Source of the DNA: Ligustrum vulgare
Lineage: Eukaryota; Streptophyta; Magnoliopsida; Lamiales; Oleaceae
DNA: 64,000 bases
Reading direction: 5' to 3'
Assembly (NCBI GenBank): GCA_963555705.1
Contig: OY743174.1
Location: 27,097,608 to 27,161,607 of the forward strand
Shown: piece after piece, positions 1-11,037 of the stretch
How positions within the stretch are numbered: the first letter of the stretch is position 1
Layout of the letters: each line of letters starts with the position of its first letter
Notes under the pieces: model-generated
The model's database searches: none
The model's input: the letters and a program-made list of their open reading frames with translations, nothing else
Told to the model about the DNA's origin: nothing
Position numbers and translations under genes: made by a program

Positions 1-62
1 CTTCACACCGCACACAACACCGCTTAGCAGCAGTAGTCCGCTTGCGCAATTCCCGTGGCGGT

Positions 63-210
63 GGTTCAGTCGCCCAAACCTCAATCATCCGAATCAACCA
101 TAACCGAACAAAACCCAATCTCAACACAAATCCATAGGTTCAGTCGCCCAAACCTCAATCATCCGAATCAACCATAACCGAACAAAACCCAATCTCAACA
201 CAAATCCATA
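63..210. repeat. 74-bp tandem duplication
   Basis: Two back-to-back copies, 63-136 and 137-210, both beginning GGTTCAGTCGCCC and ending AAATCCATA. By eye they are identical, so the duplication is recent. Confidence 0.9.
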
Positions 211-543
211 CGCAAATCCGAAAACACCAAGTTACAGATCCAAATAGAGAAACCCATACCTTATTTTGAAATATGCATATACATACAGATTCCATATGTT
301 TAAACTCAAAACAAAGTTACGCATATGCATACACACAGAAATTCAGAGGAGATGCTTTACCCAGATTCAAGACCCAATTCGAAAATATATTTCAAAATCA
401 GACTCGAAAAATAAGTTTACAGATCCTTATATTCATAATTCCAATTTTAACTGAAACATGTAAACTGAATGCCTATGAAACACGGTGTATAATATACATC
501 TCATACGCACAAGTATAAAGATCTGATAATTCAACATGATGTT

Positions 544-556
544 GGCTCTGATACCA
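544..556 (-). other. Primer-binding site (initiator tRNA-Met type)
   Basis: The minus strand reads TGGTATCAGAGCC, the standard complement to the 3' end of plant initiator tRNA-Met used by many LTR retroelements. It sits 2 nt inside the LTR end at 559. Confidence 0.75.
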
Positions 557-558
557 CT

Positions 559-1124
559 TGTTGGAAAATTTATTGTCCAGATAATTATTTATCTATGATC
601 TAAAATAAATCATCATACTGAATTATCAAGAATTAAATAACTGAAGCGGAAGCGTACCTTAATCAAACGTGATTCACGATGAACGATTATGGTGTTTGGA
701 TCTTCTAAATCAATACGTAGTCCTTATTTTCTCTCTGATGATGGGATGTCAGACAAGATGAACAGTACGTACGATTCATGGACCATAACCGACTTTATAT
801 ACTGTATTGCCAGTTAACCTAATCCGGGACATCATGAATTAGGTAATGGCCTGTTATCTACACATAAAAGCCCATACATTAATTAGATGCATTAAAGCCT
901 GATATATATAAAATCCTTATTAGATCACTTTAAATGGACTTAACCAAATTTGATAGCTTTTTATTCAATACACAATAATTCATATATAAGCTCACACGAT
1001 TGATTAAAATTCTTACACAGGAGACTAGTAGATCCTTGTCATCAATTAACAGGCGGAGTGATTATTCAAGGAATAAAGGAATCACATCCGCAGCCCACAA
1101 AATATTAGCAATAGTGATGCAACA
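559..1124 (-). mobile_element. 5' LTR of a minus-strand LTR retroelement (copia-like guess)
   Basis: The segment starts TGTTGG beside the PBS and ends CAACA at 1124, so on the minus strand it reads TGTTG...CCAACA, a usual LTR terminus. Length is 566 bp. The left boundary is firm because of the PBS. The right boundary was chosen only because it mirrors the left end. The second LTR lies outside the window. The copia assignment is a guess from LTR size and end sequence. Confidence 0.55.
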
Positions 1125-3663
1125 ATCATATTATATATGGGCCTTGGTATCAAGAGTTTGAGGGTCTACTGAAATGAAAAAATGAAAATACTTTCTCAAA
1201 ATTTCCAAGCTATTAGTTTTTTCATTTTTGTTGTTTTATATAACATCTACCAAGTAGATAAAAAAAGAAAAAAAGATTATAATTAACTAAAAATTTAAAA
1301 TACGAAGAATCCTTTCGGAATTGAGAGTAAGAAGTTAATCACATTGAGGAAATAGTAGCATAAATTCATACATCATGGTAATTAGATTCACCACTATGAC
1401 TTCCAATTATTCAATGAACGCCTCTTTCCCCTGATAGATAGCCATAACTCAGAAGCATATTTGAATTCGAATTCGTTACTTGGTGACTTTATACCTCCAT
1501 TCTTTGCAGGAAATCTCTCAACTATCCTCACTGCATCACCTTGCTTTTCAGCCCATTTCATTTACATTCGAGTAAGTTTTCCTACCCATGTCTCAATAAA
1601 ATTTACATCAAGATCATAATGGAGCAGACCCAGTTATGGTTAAAAATATAATACAGACCTACTGAAAATCTTGTCCCAAAATGTCAAGTAACTAAATATG
1701 CTTTAATACATATAAATAAATGGAGGAAATGGTCCTTGCAAGTCCAGAGTCGAAGAAGCTGATCCATGTAGCCAAATATACTAAGCCCCCGTTTGTTTGG
1801 TCCATGAGTTTTTTAACAACTTCGCCTTAGAACTCATTTTCAACCGCACATTTTTATGAGACTCACAACTTTTCCACTTTTCAACCTCTTTTCAAACACA
1901 CATATTTCCAAAAATCCAAATTAACGGGCTCTAAAAGTCCACTGAGCTTTAGAGGTTTGTTTCAAACATGTATGTACAATGAATCTATGGAAGGTAAAAA
2001 AGAAAAAGGAAGAACACATCATAGCACATTGAAACAATTTTATCCAATGAAAAAGCAACGAGGTATGTAGAATTAGTTACCAAATTTACAAAGCTGTAAC
2101 TATTCATTAGCAGAAAGAGCAAAACAATTGATAAAGTCATAAAGCCAGCACAAAAGAGAAGACAAAAAAACTATGATTAACAAGAATGAATCATAGACGA
2201 TCACATTGACCACGTAAGGAAGCTCAAAGAAAAAATTCAACCAAGAAATTCATGGATGTAATAGAAACTCTCTAGGGAGTGCTCATGGACAGTCTTGAAC
2301 CTGTCGAACCTTCATTATCTGACAAGCAAATCAATAAATGATTTTGGTTTAAAATAATAGCTTACGGCCACAGAGTAAAACTTCAGGGAGCCAAGGTTAA
2401 AAGCAGATCATTGAATAATAAATAGAATAAATTTGGGAAAAGACCTATTTTCACTTGAGATACTTTTTTTTGGCCTAAAACTTAAAATAACATGTCAAAT
2501 TTAAAATCTTGACTAATATATGAATTAACTACCTAAAACACCCTTGCCAATTCAAAAAAACAAGAGACCCTATCCTATCCCCATCAAATCCATTTATCTC
2601 TCAAAATTATCTCTCTCTCAAAAAAATGGAAAAAACGAAGTCAGAAGCCAAGGAGGAGCTCTCTCCGACTCTCCCTCTCTAAAAAAGAAGTCAGGAGAAC
2701 CCTTGCTCTCCACCTCTTCCCCCTTCAACGGCAAGGCTCTCCATATATCTCTCCTCTCATCTTTTCTCTTCAAAAACCACACATTGGCAACCTTGAAGGT
2801 TGATGTATGTATTCTATGAAAGCTTTTTTCCATTTTATCGTAAAGAATTTATAAATTTCACAGTATTACAAATTTAACGTTAATGCCGGTTATATGGATT
2901 GATTTAAAATCGTATTTTTTGGGTTGTGAATAACGTGGAAGTTGAATTTTTTGGAATAGTTACCTCTGATGCCAAATATACTTATGGTTCATTTTGCATG
3001 TCGATTTTTTGTATAGTAACTGCTTATGCTAGTGTATTGTAAACAAGAAAAAAAGACATTTGGTCTATTGGTAGGTCGATTACCGTTGATGCGAAATTGA
3101 TGCATTGTCTATTTTTAAAGTCAAATAGACCTAAGGTCTATTTATAGGTCAATTTGGCTGTAGTAAGAGGCTTGCTAAGTATTATAAATTTAATGTTAAT
3201 GCCAAAGTTATATGGACGGATTTAAAATCGAAATTTGAGGAGCTGGTTTAAAATTTTTTGGAGAACAACCACGACTTCACTTGTCAAAAAAACTGAGCAT
3301 TAAGTCATTTGAATCAGTTGTTTTGACGAAGCTAGGGATATCTCTCAATCGAATATCTTTCGTTCTAGAAACTCAATCAAGTAGTGTTTCTAAGTAACCA
3401 TTTGCTACCTGGCTGATATATGCAAATTCGTGTAACCTGTAGCTAAAGAATATTAATTCACATAGGTTGAATCACATGAATAATAACCTTTAGCAAATGA
3501 ATATTAATTCACAGCCTCCTTGTAATGCAATCAGGTTACAGCTTTATGTTTTTTCTTACAATTTCGATAAGCCTTAGTTATTAATTACTATTAATGATTT
3601 GTTTATTCTTGGATTTCAATAATTTCAAGTTATTAATTACAATTAATTTACATTTTTTATAGG
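1125..3663. other. Gene-free AT-rich intergenic stretch
   Basis: No credible gene was found. Open frames at 2544-2819 and 2618-2833 overlap on opposite strands, have low complexity and match nothing I know. A block beginning near 2437 with GGGAAAAGACCTATTTTCAC looks like the end of an interspersed element and might be a terminus of the DUF1985-bearing element that follows, but I found no matching opposite end. Imperfect direct repeats occur at about 2862-2925 and 3179-3235. Confidence 0.5.
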
Positions 3664-4320
3664 ATGAAGTACGTAATTGACCTTGAAGATCGCATTTGTG
3701 CCATGGTAACACAAATTTCATCATTAGAATTCGTCGATGACATCATTGGTCATCTCAACACTAAATACAAAGCGCTATTTCGAAAATCTTATTTCCGGCA
3801 TTTTACAAAAATGAAATTCATCCAATTCTCTGGGCAAATTATCCATAAGTTATTGCATTGGCTTGTTGTGAGTAAGAAAAAGAATGAGTTGGGGTTTTGG
3901 TTTGAAAAGAAAGCAGCTACATTTTCGATAACATAATGGACACTAATAACTGGTTTAAACGCATGTATTTACCCATCTAATTCGGAGATAGATAGGTTGG
4001 GTACAAGAATATTAGACACATATTTCAATGGAAGGTGTCATCTTACAGTTGGAAAGTTGCAATCCGTTTTTAAAAATTGATCCAATTTAGAGGACAAGTA
4101 CAAACTTGGATTAGTACTTTTATAGAGTCAGTGATATGTTGTTCGGGCAATGGAACATCTATTCAGATACCGTACTTGTCAATAGTGGATGAACTTGATC
4201 TGTATAGTAGATATCCATGGGGAAAAGACAGTTATACTCGCACTATTCAGTGTTTCAAAAGGAAATGAGTTGACCAAGTCAAGAAAGTTAAGAGCAAATC
4301 TAAGTTGAATCCTCTGCAAA
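3664..4320 (+). pseudogene. DUF1985-type plant transposon-associated protein, broken
   Basis: The frame opens with MKYVIDLEDRICAM and continues with QFSGQIIHKLLHWLV and KKKNELGFWFEKK, the pattern I know from the plant DUF1985 family, often found beside Ulp1-like proteases in Mutator-like elements. A TAA at 3934-3936 interrupts it where the family has a conserved (E)FALITGLN block; the same frame resumes with TLITGLNACIYPS and DTYFNGRCHLTVGKLQSVF, then stops again near 4078. A different frame from 4077 carries FIESVIC and VDELDLYSRYPWG, also typical of the family, and ends with a TGA at 4266-4268. At least two stops and one frameshift make this a pseudogene. Its 3' end is cut by a chromovirus LTR fragment at 4328. 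Function of DUF1985 is unknown. Confidence 0.75.
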
Positions 4321-4327
4321 GATATAC

Positions 4328-5075
4328 TGATGAGTACCGGAGTGGCCCTATGAGCAATGACCCGTTGCATGTGCCGGTGGGACCAATAACAAGGATGAGG
4401 GCTAAAAAGATCAAACAAGCCATGCAATGATTTATGCAATCTTGGGTGGATGAACATTCAAGTACAATCCTTTTTATATTTCTTGATTTAATTTTTTTTT
4501 TTTGTTCCATTATTGAAATTTCATTCAATTATTGGGTTTCTTGAAATTCTTCACTAATTCAAGATTGGTCGAAATTTCAATTCTTGTTCTTGTTGATTGT
4601 TCTTGATTAGTAAAAAAAAAGTGATTATTATTGATAATCAAGATCAAGAACGCAATTCCAATTTCAAGAAGACCTTTCTTGATATCTTTTACATTATTTC
4701 CTACATTCTTGATAGTTTCTCATTATCCATTACTACTCTAAAAATTCATTCTTGGTTCTTACAATCAAAATTTTTATTTTTTTTCAAGAAAAACACCTTC
4801 TTGAAAATATTCCATTCGTTCTTCCATTGTTGTGTATTCTCGATCAATTCTTGTCATTGAGCTTTGGGGTAAATTCCACGGGGGTCAAATCCTTAACTAG
4901 TTTAGTTGGTTCATTGCGAACTAGAGAAAAAGGAAAACGAGAGGAAAAAGGCAGAGTGATGAGAATATTAGAGGGAAAAAGCCAAAAATTGAGTGATACA
5001 TGAGTGCTAAACACGTGAGGGTATCTCCCATATTTTAATTTTAATTTTTTTTTCTTTTACTTGATCACTAACCAT
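4328..5075 (+). mobile_element. Chromovirus fragment: LTR start joined to leader
   Basis: Bases 4328-4465 match the start of the F-type LTR at 35559 (TGATGAG..CCGGAGTGG versus TGATGAGGACCAGAGTGG) and encode the same pol tail (DPLHVPVGPITR, then MRAKKIKQAMQ and a stop). From about 4480 the sequence jumps to the untranslated leader seen upstream of the F gag gene (shared blocks: TTCTTGAAATTCTTCACTA, GTGATTATTATTGA, GTGCTAAACACGTGAGG, TTGATCACTAACCATGTCA). Most of the LTR and the PBS are deleted. It is inserted in the DUF1985 pseudogene; no second target-site copy is visible because the right end is lost. Confidence 0.8.
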
Positions 5076-5345
5076 GTCAGGCTTACATTGATTTAGGTAC
5101 TTCAATCCCAGCCATTGATCAGATTACAAGAGATCTGAGCCGTTAAATTAAATCAAACATCTTTGTCATGTCAAGCTTACTTTGATTTACGCACTTCAAT
5201 CCCAGCCATCGATCAAAAAGTTCGAGATCTGAGCCGTTAGATTAGATGGAATAATTTACCATGTCAGGATAACATCGAAGATCACAATTCAATCCTAGCC
5301 ATAAATCAGATTGCAAGAGATCTGAGTCGTTAGATGAGATCGTGT
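5073..5345. repeat. Three tandem units of about 93 bp
   Basis: Units start at 5073, 5167 and 5260, each opening CATGTCA(A/G)G and carrying TTCAATCC(C/T)AGCCAT and AGATCTGAG(C/T)CGTTA. Copies differ at many positions, so the array is not recent. GATCTGAGCCGTTAGAT-type motifs are common in plant LTR promoters, but no LTR end can be seen here. The first unit begins right where the chromovirus leader ends (shared ACCATGTCA). Confidence 0.8.
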
Positions 5346-5375
5346 TATCTAATCAATCCAAGACATCAGTCGCAT

Positions 5376-5382
5376 TATAAAA
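5376..5382 (+). promoter_or_regulatory. Possible TATA box
   Basis: TATAAAA follows the tandem array by about 30 bp and is followed by an A-run and a purine-rich stretch, but no ORF lies downstream. It could be the relic of an LTR promoter. The support is sequence context only. Confidence 0.25.
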
Positions 5383-5540
5383 ACACAAGTCTTCAATTCA
5401 CATTTCCATAACAATATCACCATTTAGCAATTACAAAAAAAAAAAAAAAAAAAAAAGAGTATCAGCAAGCGGAGTGCCTCATACAATGTTGAAGAAGACA
5501 TTTATCTGTGTCGTGTATATTTGGATATTTCTCAAAACCC

Positions 5541-6006
5541 AAGATATGTCTTCTTCCGCTAACAAACTTATTTAGATTCTTCAAAATAATAAATTAATAT
5601 TATTTGAAATATTGAAAATTATAATTTATGTTATTCATGAGCAAATAATATTATCCTGAAATATTAATTATAATGTTGTGCTACTTCAAGAGTAACTATA
5701 AATTATTTATAATAGACAATTATATAGTTAATATTCTTCTGGATTATTAATTATCTGTTGTGCTACTTTAGGAACAACAATATAATGAGTTATCAATTTA
5801 AATCAATAATAACAATAATATTTGTCAACGATAGATCTATAACTAATATTCTTTTGAATATTAATATATATTGTTGTGCTACTTCAGGAGTAACAATACA
5901 ATAAATAAATAAATTTGTAATGGACAAATCTATGGAATATTAATATACCGTTGCTATCTCGTGTTGTTTCTTTGTTTCGTTGATCTAAATCCTGCCCAGC
6001 TAGGTC
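5541..6006. repeat. Direct repeat copy 1 (about 466 bp)
   Basis: Starts AAGATATGTCTTCTTCCGC and ends AGCTAGGTC. The same sequence recurs at 6318-6799 with scattered differences. Inside are roughly 100-bp subrepeats centred on GTTGTGCTACTT(C/T)AGGA followed by AACAA. The stretch is strongly AT-rich and non-coding. The repeat pair may be the remains of the 3' LTR region of element D or an unrelated repeat. Confidence 0.85.
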
Positions 6007-6317
6007 TCCATATATAGAAGTTAACAAAATAGACTAAATCTTTTATTGGCTAAATCTCTTACCAATATATAAAAGATACTAGACATGTGTGTGAATTCCA
6101 TATATAAAAATTAGAGGTATAACTAATATGTGGTAGAATCAAAAGGCATAAATCTAAATAATTTATGTGGCAATTCAAAATAACGTAGTGATTGCTAAGA
6201 TAGAATTGAAAGAGCAAAAGCAAACTTAATGGTACATTCAAATATAATTGATATAGGAAAAAAGAGACAATGGAAAATTTTAAGTACCTTTTAGAATAAA
6301 AGTTAATGTGTTGTAAT

Positions 6318-6799
6318 AAGATACGTCTTCTTCCGCTAACGAACTTCTTTAGATTCTTCAAAATAATAAATCAATATTATTTGAAATATTGAAAATTATA
6401 ATTTATGCTATTCATGAGCAAATAATATTATCCTGAAATATTAATTATAATGTTGTGCTACTTTAGGAACAACTATAAATTATTTATAATAGACAATTAT
6501 ATAGTTAATATTCTTCTGGATTATTAATTATCCGTTGTGCTACTTTAGGAACAACAACATAATGAATTATCAATTTAAATCAATAATAACAATAGTATTT
6601 GTCAACGATAGATCTATAACTAATATTCTTCTGAAATATTAATATATACTGTTGTACTATTTCAGGAGCAACAACACGATAAATCAATAAATTTGTAATG
6701 GATAAATTTATGATTATTATTCTTCTGGAATATTAATATATTGTTGCTATCTCGTGTCATTTCTTTGCTTTGTTGATCTAAATCCTGCCTAGCTAGGTC
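6318..6799. repeat. Direct repeat copy 2 (about 482 bp)
   Basis: Second copy of the repeat at 5541-6006, same orientation, separated from it by about 310 bp of non-coding DNA. It ends AGCTAGGTC immediately before the antisense-ORF region of element D. The stem-like GTTGT...ACAAC subrepeats are retained. Confidence 0.85.
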
Positions 6800-6844
6800 G
6801 AAACTCGCGGAGAATAGTTGTTACTTTCTATTAGTATGTTTAAA

Positions 6845-8122
6845 GAATGACATCGTCCCCTCACTGAATGTACTTCAATTTGTGGTCAAGCTCAAACTTC
6901 ATCGTGATTTCAATCGCCTTGTTGTTTTCAATACTAAAAATGACTTTAAAATTCCCTCTTGCTCGTCTTCTCAACCTGGTTGGAAGACGAGGTTTTGCTT
7001 TGTGAAGCGTAATAATGGTCCGTTTCCTTTCCTTATAACCTGGAATCGTCCTAACTATGAGTTTTCCAACAATGAAGTTGTCCTTTCTGAGGTAAAAAAT
7101 GAGGCTCTTCTAATCGTGCATGAATGTATGCCTCTTGCCGATTAAGTGAAAGTGGTCCTTACTGATGATGTTATGATCGAACATCGTATAAATTTCCCAG
7201 AGGGTAATATTATTATGTGAATTATTTTTTTAATCGTTCCGTTTTCCACGCTCATAGAGTTTTTTAAATCCGTCTTCAGACAAAATGAGTTACAATTCAG
7301 AAAAAATGGAGGCCTTGTTCAGGGCTAAGGTAGTTGGGGGAAAAGGCACCAAGAGGAAGGCTGATTCCAGGGATGTCCCCATCAACCCTCCTACTATTCC
7401 TCCAGTCATTGATACTACTGGAACTTCTTCTGGGTCTCATCTGTTAACCTAGCAAGTTCACTCGCTAGTCCCTATGGCGGGGGTCAGGAAGCTTCAGCAT
7501 GATCTGCGACCAATTTGGATGATGACGGTCGAGTAATTGCTAGTGACGTGAAACGCGGCTTGGTTGAAGACGTGAAGAAGAGAGGTGGTACTAGTTCCAC
7601 TATGCATTCTCTATTGAAATCAGAAGGATTAGTTATTCGATCACCTTCAACTTTACATTCATTAATAGTCTTGTAACATCTATTTTGGTTTTAGGTTTTG
7701 GCTATGGAACAGGCCCTTTAGAGTCGACCTCTAAGAGTCATTCAGAGGCTTTGACCTCCAATTCCCAACTGGAGAAGGAGTTGGCTGACTCAAAATGTCT
7801 TTTGGCTGAGAAAGAAAAGTTGCTGGCCGAAAATGATTCTGCAATATCTTCGATGTAGGGAGAATTCGAGCAACGTCTCGAGGTTCCTGCTCGTGAGGCA
7901 GTTGAGTGTTACAAGAATTCCCCTGAGTTTGACGAAGTGGCTGGGATGTTTGGAGTGAAGTCCATGATCCATGCCTATAAGAAGGTGAAGGACTGGTTTT
8001 ATACCGATCATCCTGAAGTTGACCTTGATAAGTTTGAGGGTTTTGCTCAGCCTGAAGCTTTGGAGGAAGAAGATGATCAGGATGCTCCCAATCAATATTC
8101 TCCTCGTAATGAAGACCACTAG
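6845..8122 (+). pseudogene. Antisense ORF of Tat element D, decayed
   Basis: Plus-strand coding scraps lie downstream of the integrase region of minus-strand element D. 6882-7145 encodes a segment with PGWKTRFCFVKRNN, resembling the WK-x-RFFFV region of the plant putative gypsy-type transposon family (Pfam Transposase_28, from memory). 7284-7452 encodes a Lys-rich piece (MSYNSEKMEALFRAKVVGG). About 7690-8122 encodes a coiled-coil piece with a TAG near 7857, then NSPEFDEVAGMFGVKSM and an acidic tail ending at 8122. That tail is laid out like the end of the antisense ORF of element B (ETPEYEAMQRVFGNIGARM). The pieces look like separate exons or a frameshifted gene. Function is unknown; a protein carried antisense after pol is a known habit of Tat/Retand elements. 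Confidence 0.65.
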
Positions 8123-8269
8123 TCTAGTAGGAGGATGTTTTAGGAGAGTGTATTTTGCTTTTAAATCTCCTTCGATTTTTTGTGACTCCAGCTAGTGTAT
8201 GAAACATTTTCTTTTGGAATGAATTATCCTTAATTGGAACTGCATTAAATTTTATACCTTTCGATGTTC

Positions 8270-8645
8270 TTCTTACAAAGGATCCACAATCATGATGAAG
8301 TCTTTGTGTTAGATCGTTTTTTAACCATCTGATGCTTCGTTCATGACGAAGTCTTTATGTTAGGTCTTTTTTAGCAATCTGATGCTTCGCTCGTGATGAA
8401 GTCTTTGTGTTAGATCGTTTTTTAGCGATCTGATGATTCACTCTAATAGATCTTTTTAGCGATTTGATGTTTTGCTTGTGACAAAGTCTTTGTGTTAGGT
8501 CCTTGTTTAGCAATCTGATGCTTCGCTCTTGACGAAGTCTTTGCATTAGATCATTTTTAGAGATCTGATGCTTCGCTTGTGACGAAATCTTTGTGTTAGG
8601 TCATTTTTTAGCCATTTGGTGCTTCGCTCGTGACGAAGTCTTTGT
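8270..8645. repeat. Tandem repeat array, about 60-bp units
   Basis: About six imperfect units of the form CTTTGTGTTAGATCGTTTTT..AGC.ATCTGATGCTTCGCTCGTGACGAAGT. It lies between the end of the antisense ORF and the end of the integrase gene of D. Tandem arrays in this position are a known feature of Tat/Ogre elements. A 63-codon minus-strand frame across it reflects the repeats only. Confidence 0.85.
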
Positions 8646-8689
8646 TCTAATCTCCAAGAATTGCAACACTTTTATTGATCATAGCATGA

Positions 8690-9958
8690 AATAAATTACA
8701 TTTAAATAGAGATGATGGAACAATGATCTCATGTGGTACTTCCGCATCTAGTCCAAAGCACATCTTGAACGGGGTTACCAATGTAAATCCCCTTGGTGTC
8801 GTATTTTACGTCCATAAGACATTGGGTAGCTCTTCTGCCAATTTGCCACTTTTTCCATCCAGTTTTGTTTTAAGATCTTAAAGTACGCTTTTATTTGTAA
8901 ACTCAACTTGCCTGTTCATTTGGGGATGTGACGCTGACACCAGTCGTAGTTCAATGTTACAGGTCGTACAAAAGATTTTAAATTCTCTATTATCGAACTG
9001 TCTCCCGTTATCAGAAATGATTACTTGTGGGACTCCAAATCAACATATGAGCTGTCTCCAAACAAAGGCCTAAACTTTCTGGGAAGATATGGTGGCAAGG
9101 GCTTCGACTTCAACCCACTTACTGAAATAGTCAACCGTGACTAGTAAGAATTTTCTTTGACCTCTAGCAATAAGGAGGGGGCCCACTATGTTAAGTCCCC
9201 ATTGATAAAATGGTCGAACTCCGAATATTGTGTGTTGCACTTCTGTTGGGACATGGATCAATTTCCATGTTTCTAAAAAGTCTCGCACCATTTTAATAGC
9301 TCTCAAGCATCCTTCTTGAGAGTGGGCCAAAAATAGCCCTTCCTTGAAGTTTTGAAACCCAACATGTTTCCACCCGAATGATTTCTTCATGCTCCAGAGT
9401 GGATCTCCTCCAATATTTGATGACCTTCTTCCTCCGTAATGCATTTTAAGTAGGGCATCAAAATTCCTTTATTAAACAACATCCCTTCAATCATGCAAAA
9501 GTTAGCTGCTTGTACTCGTAATCTCCTTGCTTCCATTTGATCATCAGGTATCCATCCATGAAGGATGTTTGCTTTGATTAGGTCCATCCATGTTCCATTT
9601 TGCATGTCCTTCACTTTGATCAACGATATGTTTGGCTTCGATATGGCTCTTACATTCACACTCATGGACAGCAATTCCCAATTTGAAAATCTTGACAATT
9701 GATCTGCATGCACATTTTACTCTCTTGGGAGTTTTTCAATTTGCAATTGCTGAAATCTCCTCTGCAGATCCCTTACTTCTTGATATATTTGCGTATTCAG
9801 GATTTTCTTATCTCGAAGTTCCTTGACACTTGCCCCACAATGAGTTGTGAATCGCTGTACATGACCACTAAGGAAGCTCCCATTCGAACAACCATCTCCA
9901 AACCCAAGATAATGGCTTCATACTCAGCCTCATTGTTCATAGTAATGAAAATCAATCA
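8690..9958 (-). pseudogene. Element D (Tat type) RNase H and integrase, broken
   Basis: Reading leftwards from 9958: RNase H motifs NNEAEYEAIILGLEM and MYSDSQLVVGQVS, a spacer with VHADQLSRF, then integrase with WGLNIVGPL, VTVDYFSKWVE, FGVPQVIISDNG and HPQMNRQVEFTN. These are the signatures of plant Tat-type Ty3/gypsy elements. Several stops and frameshifts interrupt it, including one just after FEIRKS and one after ATISSQKV. The first catalytic Asp of integrase (usually WGxDIVGP) is Asn. The gene is cut at 9958 by element A. Its upstream part continues at 32571-32625. The rest of D (RT, gag, 5' LTR) is not in the window. Confidence 0.85.
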
Positions 9959-10338
9959 TGATGCAAACCACGTAGCAATTGTAGCTACGCAACCCACAAA
10001 ATATTGAATCGATCTAAGAATGCCAAGAAACCACGATTTATGGATCCAATTAAAATTAATTGAACCAAGCAATCAATACAATCACAGGTATATATTGACC
10101 TTTTGATCACAAGCAATATTAATTCTCACCGAGATTTTAACAAACAAGAATAACTCCCAAGTTCGGATTGTATTCAATGAAGAATAGAAGTTTGAAAGAA
10201 ATTTGCCTCACAATAATATCAATAATGGTCCAACCTAATAATGAAAATTACATCCCTATAAATAGGGTCAAAGTCTGGCTTAAGAGCCCTAATTAAATAA
10301 GGAATGAAATTGCTAAAAATATGGAAAGAAATAAAAAT
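9959..10338 (-). mobile_element. Element A 3' LTR, distal part
   Basis: It matches 31750-32099 closely (TGATGCAAACCACGTAGCAATTG start) with an extra ~30 bp near 9985-10016. It contains a palindromic TATA region near 10254 (CCCTATAAATAGGG). It stops at AAAAT, the target duplication of B, and resumes at 26130. Together the two parts make 889 bp, the same length as the LTR of C. Confidence 0.9.
10254..10268 (-). promoter_or_regulatory. LTR TATA box of element A (3' copy)
   Basis: CCCTATAAATAGGG reads the same way on both strands around TATAAATA. It lies in the LTR where the U3 promoter is expected. The same motif occurs near 32017-32031 and in element C near 17987-18001. Confidence 0.6.
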
Positions 10339-11023
10339 TGTTGACCACAAAATCCGGCTGGACCTTGGACCAACACGTCTCAGCTCCTCCCTCTTGAACA
10401 CGTGGATCTCCTGCGCACTGTGACAAACAATCAGTTTGCAAAGGGGGCCGAGGTGGCTCCCGTTTGCACTCCGATGCTAAAGTCAGTGCCCTTTTGAAGC
10501 AGATATAAATTAGGTGCGGGAAATATAAGTGTGTAAAAGATAGAAAAGGGAGTGAGAATAAAATATTTAGTCAAGAGTATCAAGTTGCTAACCTTTTACA
10601 AAGCGGGAGGAGTGCTCTATTTATAGAGGAATTTTTTGTTTTGGATTGCGACACGTGGCGAACTTTACACGTGTATTTACCCTAGCTTTTGGAGAAGCGG
10701 ATCTTACTTTTTGACAATAATCATTGCTACGTTTGGTATGGGATGGGCGCCTGTCACTTTTTGATAAAGGCGGCGTCACATCTCTGACTCCATCCATTGT
10801 CCCATCACTCATCCAAGCTGTTATTAAGGAGGTCCTCTGTCTAAACATAAAACACCTCGGCTAGTCATAAACCAGTTCGGCTAAAGAAGTTCATGTACTG
10901 TACCACCTCGGCAATTGACCCAACAAGACATCTTAAGCTTTATCCATAGGCCAAGGTCTATTGGGCCTCTATTGGACCTTTGCTGGTGGATCACTGTATT
11001 CCTTTTTGGGCTTGGTCTCAACA
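10339..11023 (-). mobile_element. Element B 3' LTR (685 bp)
   Basis: Begins TGTTGACCACAAAATCC and ends TTGGTCTCAACA. It contains a palindromic TATA box, CTCTATTTATAGAG (about 10613-10627). Next to its inner end, 11024-11037 reads on the minus strand ATTTGAGGGACTAG, a purine-rich tract that fits the polypurine primer. Confidence 0.92.
10613..10627 (-). promoter_or_regulatory. Palindromic TATA box of element B LTR
   Basis: CTCTATTTATAGAG on the plus strand reads CTCTATAAATAGAG on the minus strand, followed on that strand by CACTCC. The same box occurs in the 5' LTR near 25720-25734. Confidence 0.6.
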
Positions 11024-11037
11024 CTAGTCCCTCAAAT
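11024..11037 (-). other. Polypurine tract of element B
   Basis: Minus strand ATTTGAGGGACTAG immediately precedes the 3' LTR start, the position of the plus-strand primer in reverse transcription. Confidence 0.55.

Larger units (their letters stand above)
1..558 (-). mobile_element. Internal edge of a truncated minus-strand LTR retroelement
   Basis: This stretch lies on the internal side of the primer-binding site at 544-556, so it should be the 5' leader of a minus-strand retroelement whose body lies left of the window. It is AT-rich and holds a 74-bp tandem duplication (63-210). The open frames of 62 and 81 codons here show no known domain and I do not call them genes. Assignment rests only on the adjacent PBS and LTR. 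Confidence 0.5.

Noticed and set aside
1795..1975. Possible MITE beginning CCCCGTTTGTTTGG
   Set aside because: The left-end motif looks like some plant hAT-type MITEs, but no matching right end or duplication was found.
2544..2833. Overlapping 91- and 71-codon frames on opposite strands
   Set aside because: No domain, low complexity, mirror each other; likely chance.
6059..6361. 100-codon minus-strand frame
   Set aside because: Hydrophobic residues from AT-rich DNA between the two direct repeats; no known motif.
8270..8645. CRISPR-like spaced repeats
   Set aside because: Units are imperfect, head-to-tail without unique spacers, and lie in a plant retrotransposon.
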